DNA of 14,598 nt, taken from positions 1-14,598 of the forward strand of contig DLGT01000026.1 in NCBI GenBank assembly GCA_002482845.1, written 5' to 3'. Source of the DNA: Saprospiraceae bacterium UBA7687. Its GTDB lineage: Bacteria; Bacteroidota; Bacteroidia; Chitinophagales; Saprospiraceae. Both the position numbers and the translations under genes were made by a program. Under the pieces are notes generated by a model. It searched no databases. It was not told the origin of the DNA and saw nothing but the letters and a program-made list of their open reading frames with translations. Below, one piece after another: positions 14,444 through 14,598 of the stretch (the first letter of the stretch is position 1; the number at the start of each line of letters is the position of its first letter).

Positions 14444-14486
14444 GGTAATATTTCTTTTGTCAAAACTTTTTTGTACATGTATTACC
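14444..14486. repeat. Inverted repeat GGTAATA / TATTACC
   Basis: GGTAATA (14444-14450) and TATTACC (14480-14486) are perfect inverted copies with 29 bases between them, in gene-free DNA after the rpmH terminator. The loop is T-rich. It may be a chance pairing or an operator-like site for whatever lies beyond the window edge. Confidence 0.3.
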
Positions 14487-14528
14487 AAATTCTACTATCT
14501 TTCCATTTTTATTGCTCAGTCGACGCTA

Positions 14529-14598
14529 GTGGGATCTAGTGGGAACTCAGTGGGAACTCGTGGGAACTCGGTGGGAACTCAGTGGGAACTCAGTGGGA
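14529..14598. repeat. Tandem array of GTGGGAACTC units spaced 10-11 bp, cut by window end
   Basis: GTGGGA starts at 14529, 14539, 14550, 14560, 14571, 14582 and 14593, so spacings are 10, 11, 10, 11, 11 and 11. The usual unit is AGTGGGAACTC; the first copy ends differently (GATCT) and one begins with GG. The mixed 10 and 11 bp steps shift the reading frame, so it is not coding. The array continues beyond the edge. Confidence 0.9.

Noticed and set aside
14394..14528. rnpA or another gene following rpmH
   Set aside because: All six frames are broken by stops here and the rpmH terminator lies just before; no RNase P protein signature is seen.
14529..14598. CRISPR array
   Set aside because: Units are 10-11 bp with no spacers; CRISPR repeats are usually 23-47 bp with unique spacers of similar length. 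No cas gene is present.

Overview
The window is a piece of an AT-rich Bacteroidota chromosome. Several things point to this phylum. The best promoter matches have the form TAnnTTTG, the phylum's -7 element, and few genes show a Shine-Dalgarno sequence. Rho carries a long charged insert after its N-terminal domain. The RhlE-type helicase, small PabC-like protein, fasciclin protein and YugP-like peptidase are typical of the phylum. A Saprospiraceae- or Chitinophaga-like lineage is a guess from overall feel, not something I can prove.

Layout. Positions 1-350 hold no intact gene; 189-367 looks like a frameshifted gene remnant on the minus strand. From 416 to 11942 every gene lies on the minus strand. 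In map order these are: an RhlE-like DEAD-box RNA helicase; a MurG-like glycosyltransferase directly joined to an LpxH-like metallophosphoesterase; a secreted single-domain fasciclin protein; an LpxL/HtrB-like acyltransferase whose start overlaps the stop of a PabC-like aminodeoxychorismate lyase; a Uma2-family nuclease-like protein with its own promoter; PabB; a membrane-anchored SRPBCC/GyrI-like protein; ribosome recycling factor; a YugP-like membrane zinc peptidase; and seryl-tRNA synthetase. A compact divergent promoter region then leads to the plus-strand genes rho and rpmH. Ribosomal protein L34 (rpmH, 14170-14325) is a 51-residue gene. The window ends inside a tandem array of 10-11 bp units.

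How the genes work together. Two themes dominate. One is translation and RNA handling: helicase, Frr, SerS, Rho and L34. The other is the envelope: LpxH-like phosphoesterase with glycosyltransferase, LpxL-like acyltransferase, fasciclin, YugP peptidase. A folate precursor branch (PabB and PabC, chorismate to p-aminobenzoate) lies between them and is split by the Uma2 gene. Four convincing stem-loop terminators mark the ends of the helicase, fasciclin, frr and rpmH transcription units.

Most of the window is ordinary chromosomal housekeeping and I see no intact mobile element, CRISPR array, tRNA or rRNA. No multi-gene system that is clearly new stands out. The points most worth a second look are the helically spaced repeat array at the right edge, the disordered Rho insert with an AT-hook-like motif, the Uma2 cassette between pabB and pabC, the stop-start overlap of pabC with a lipid acyltransferase gene, the anti-Shine-Dalgarno-like 5' leader of the helicase gene, and the paired 16-bp GC-rich repeats near 9072-9109.
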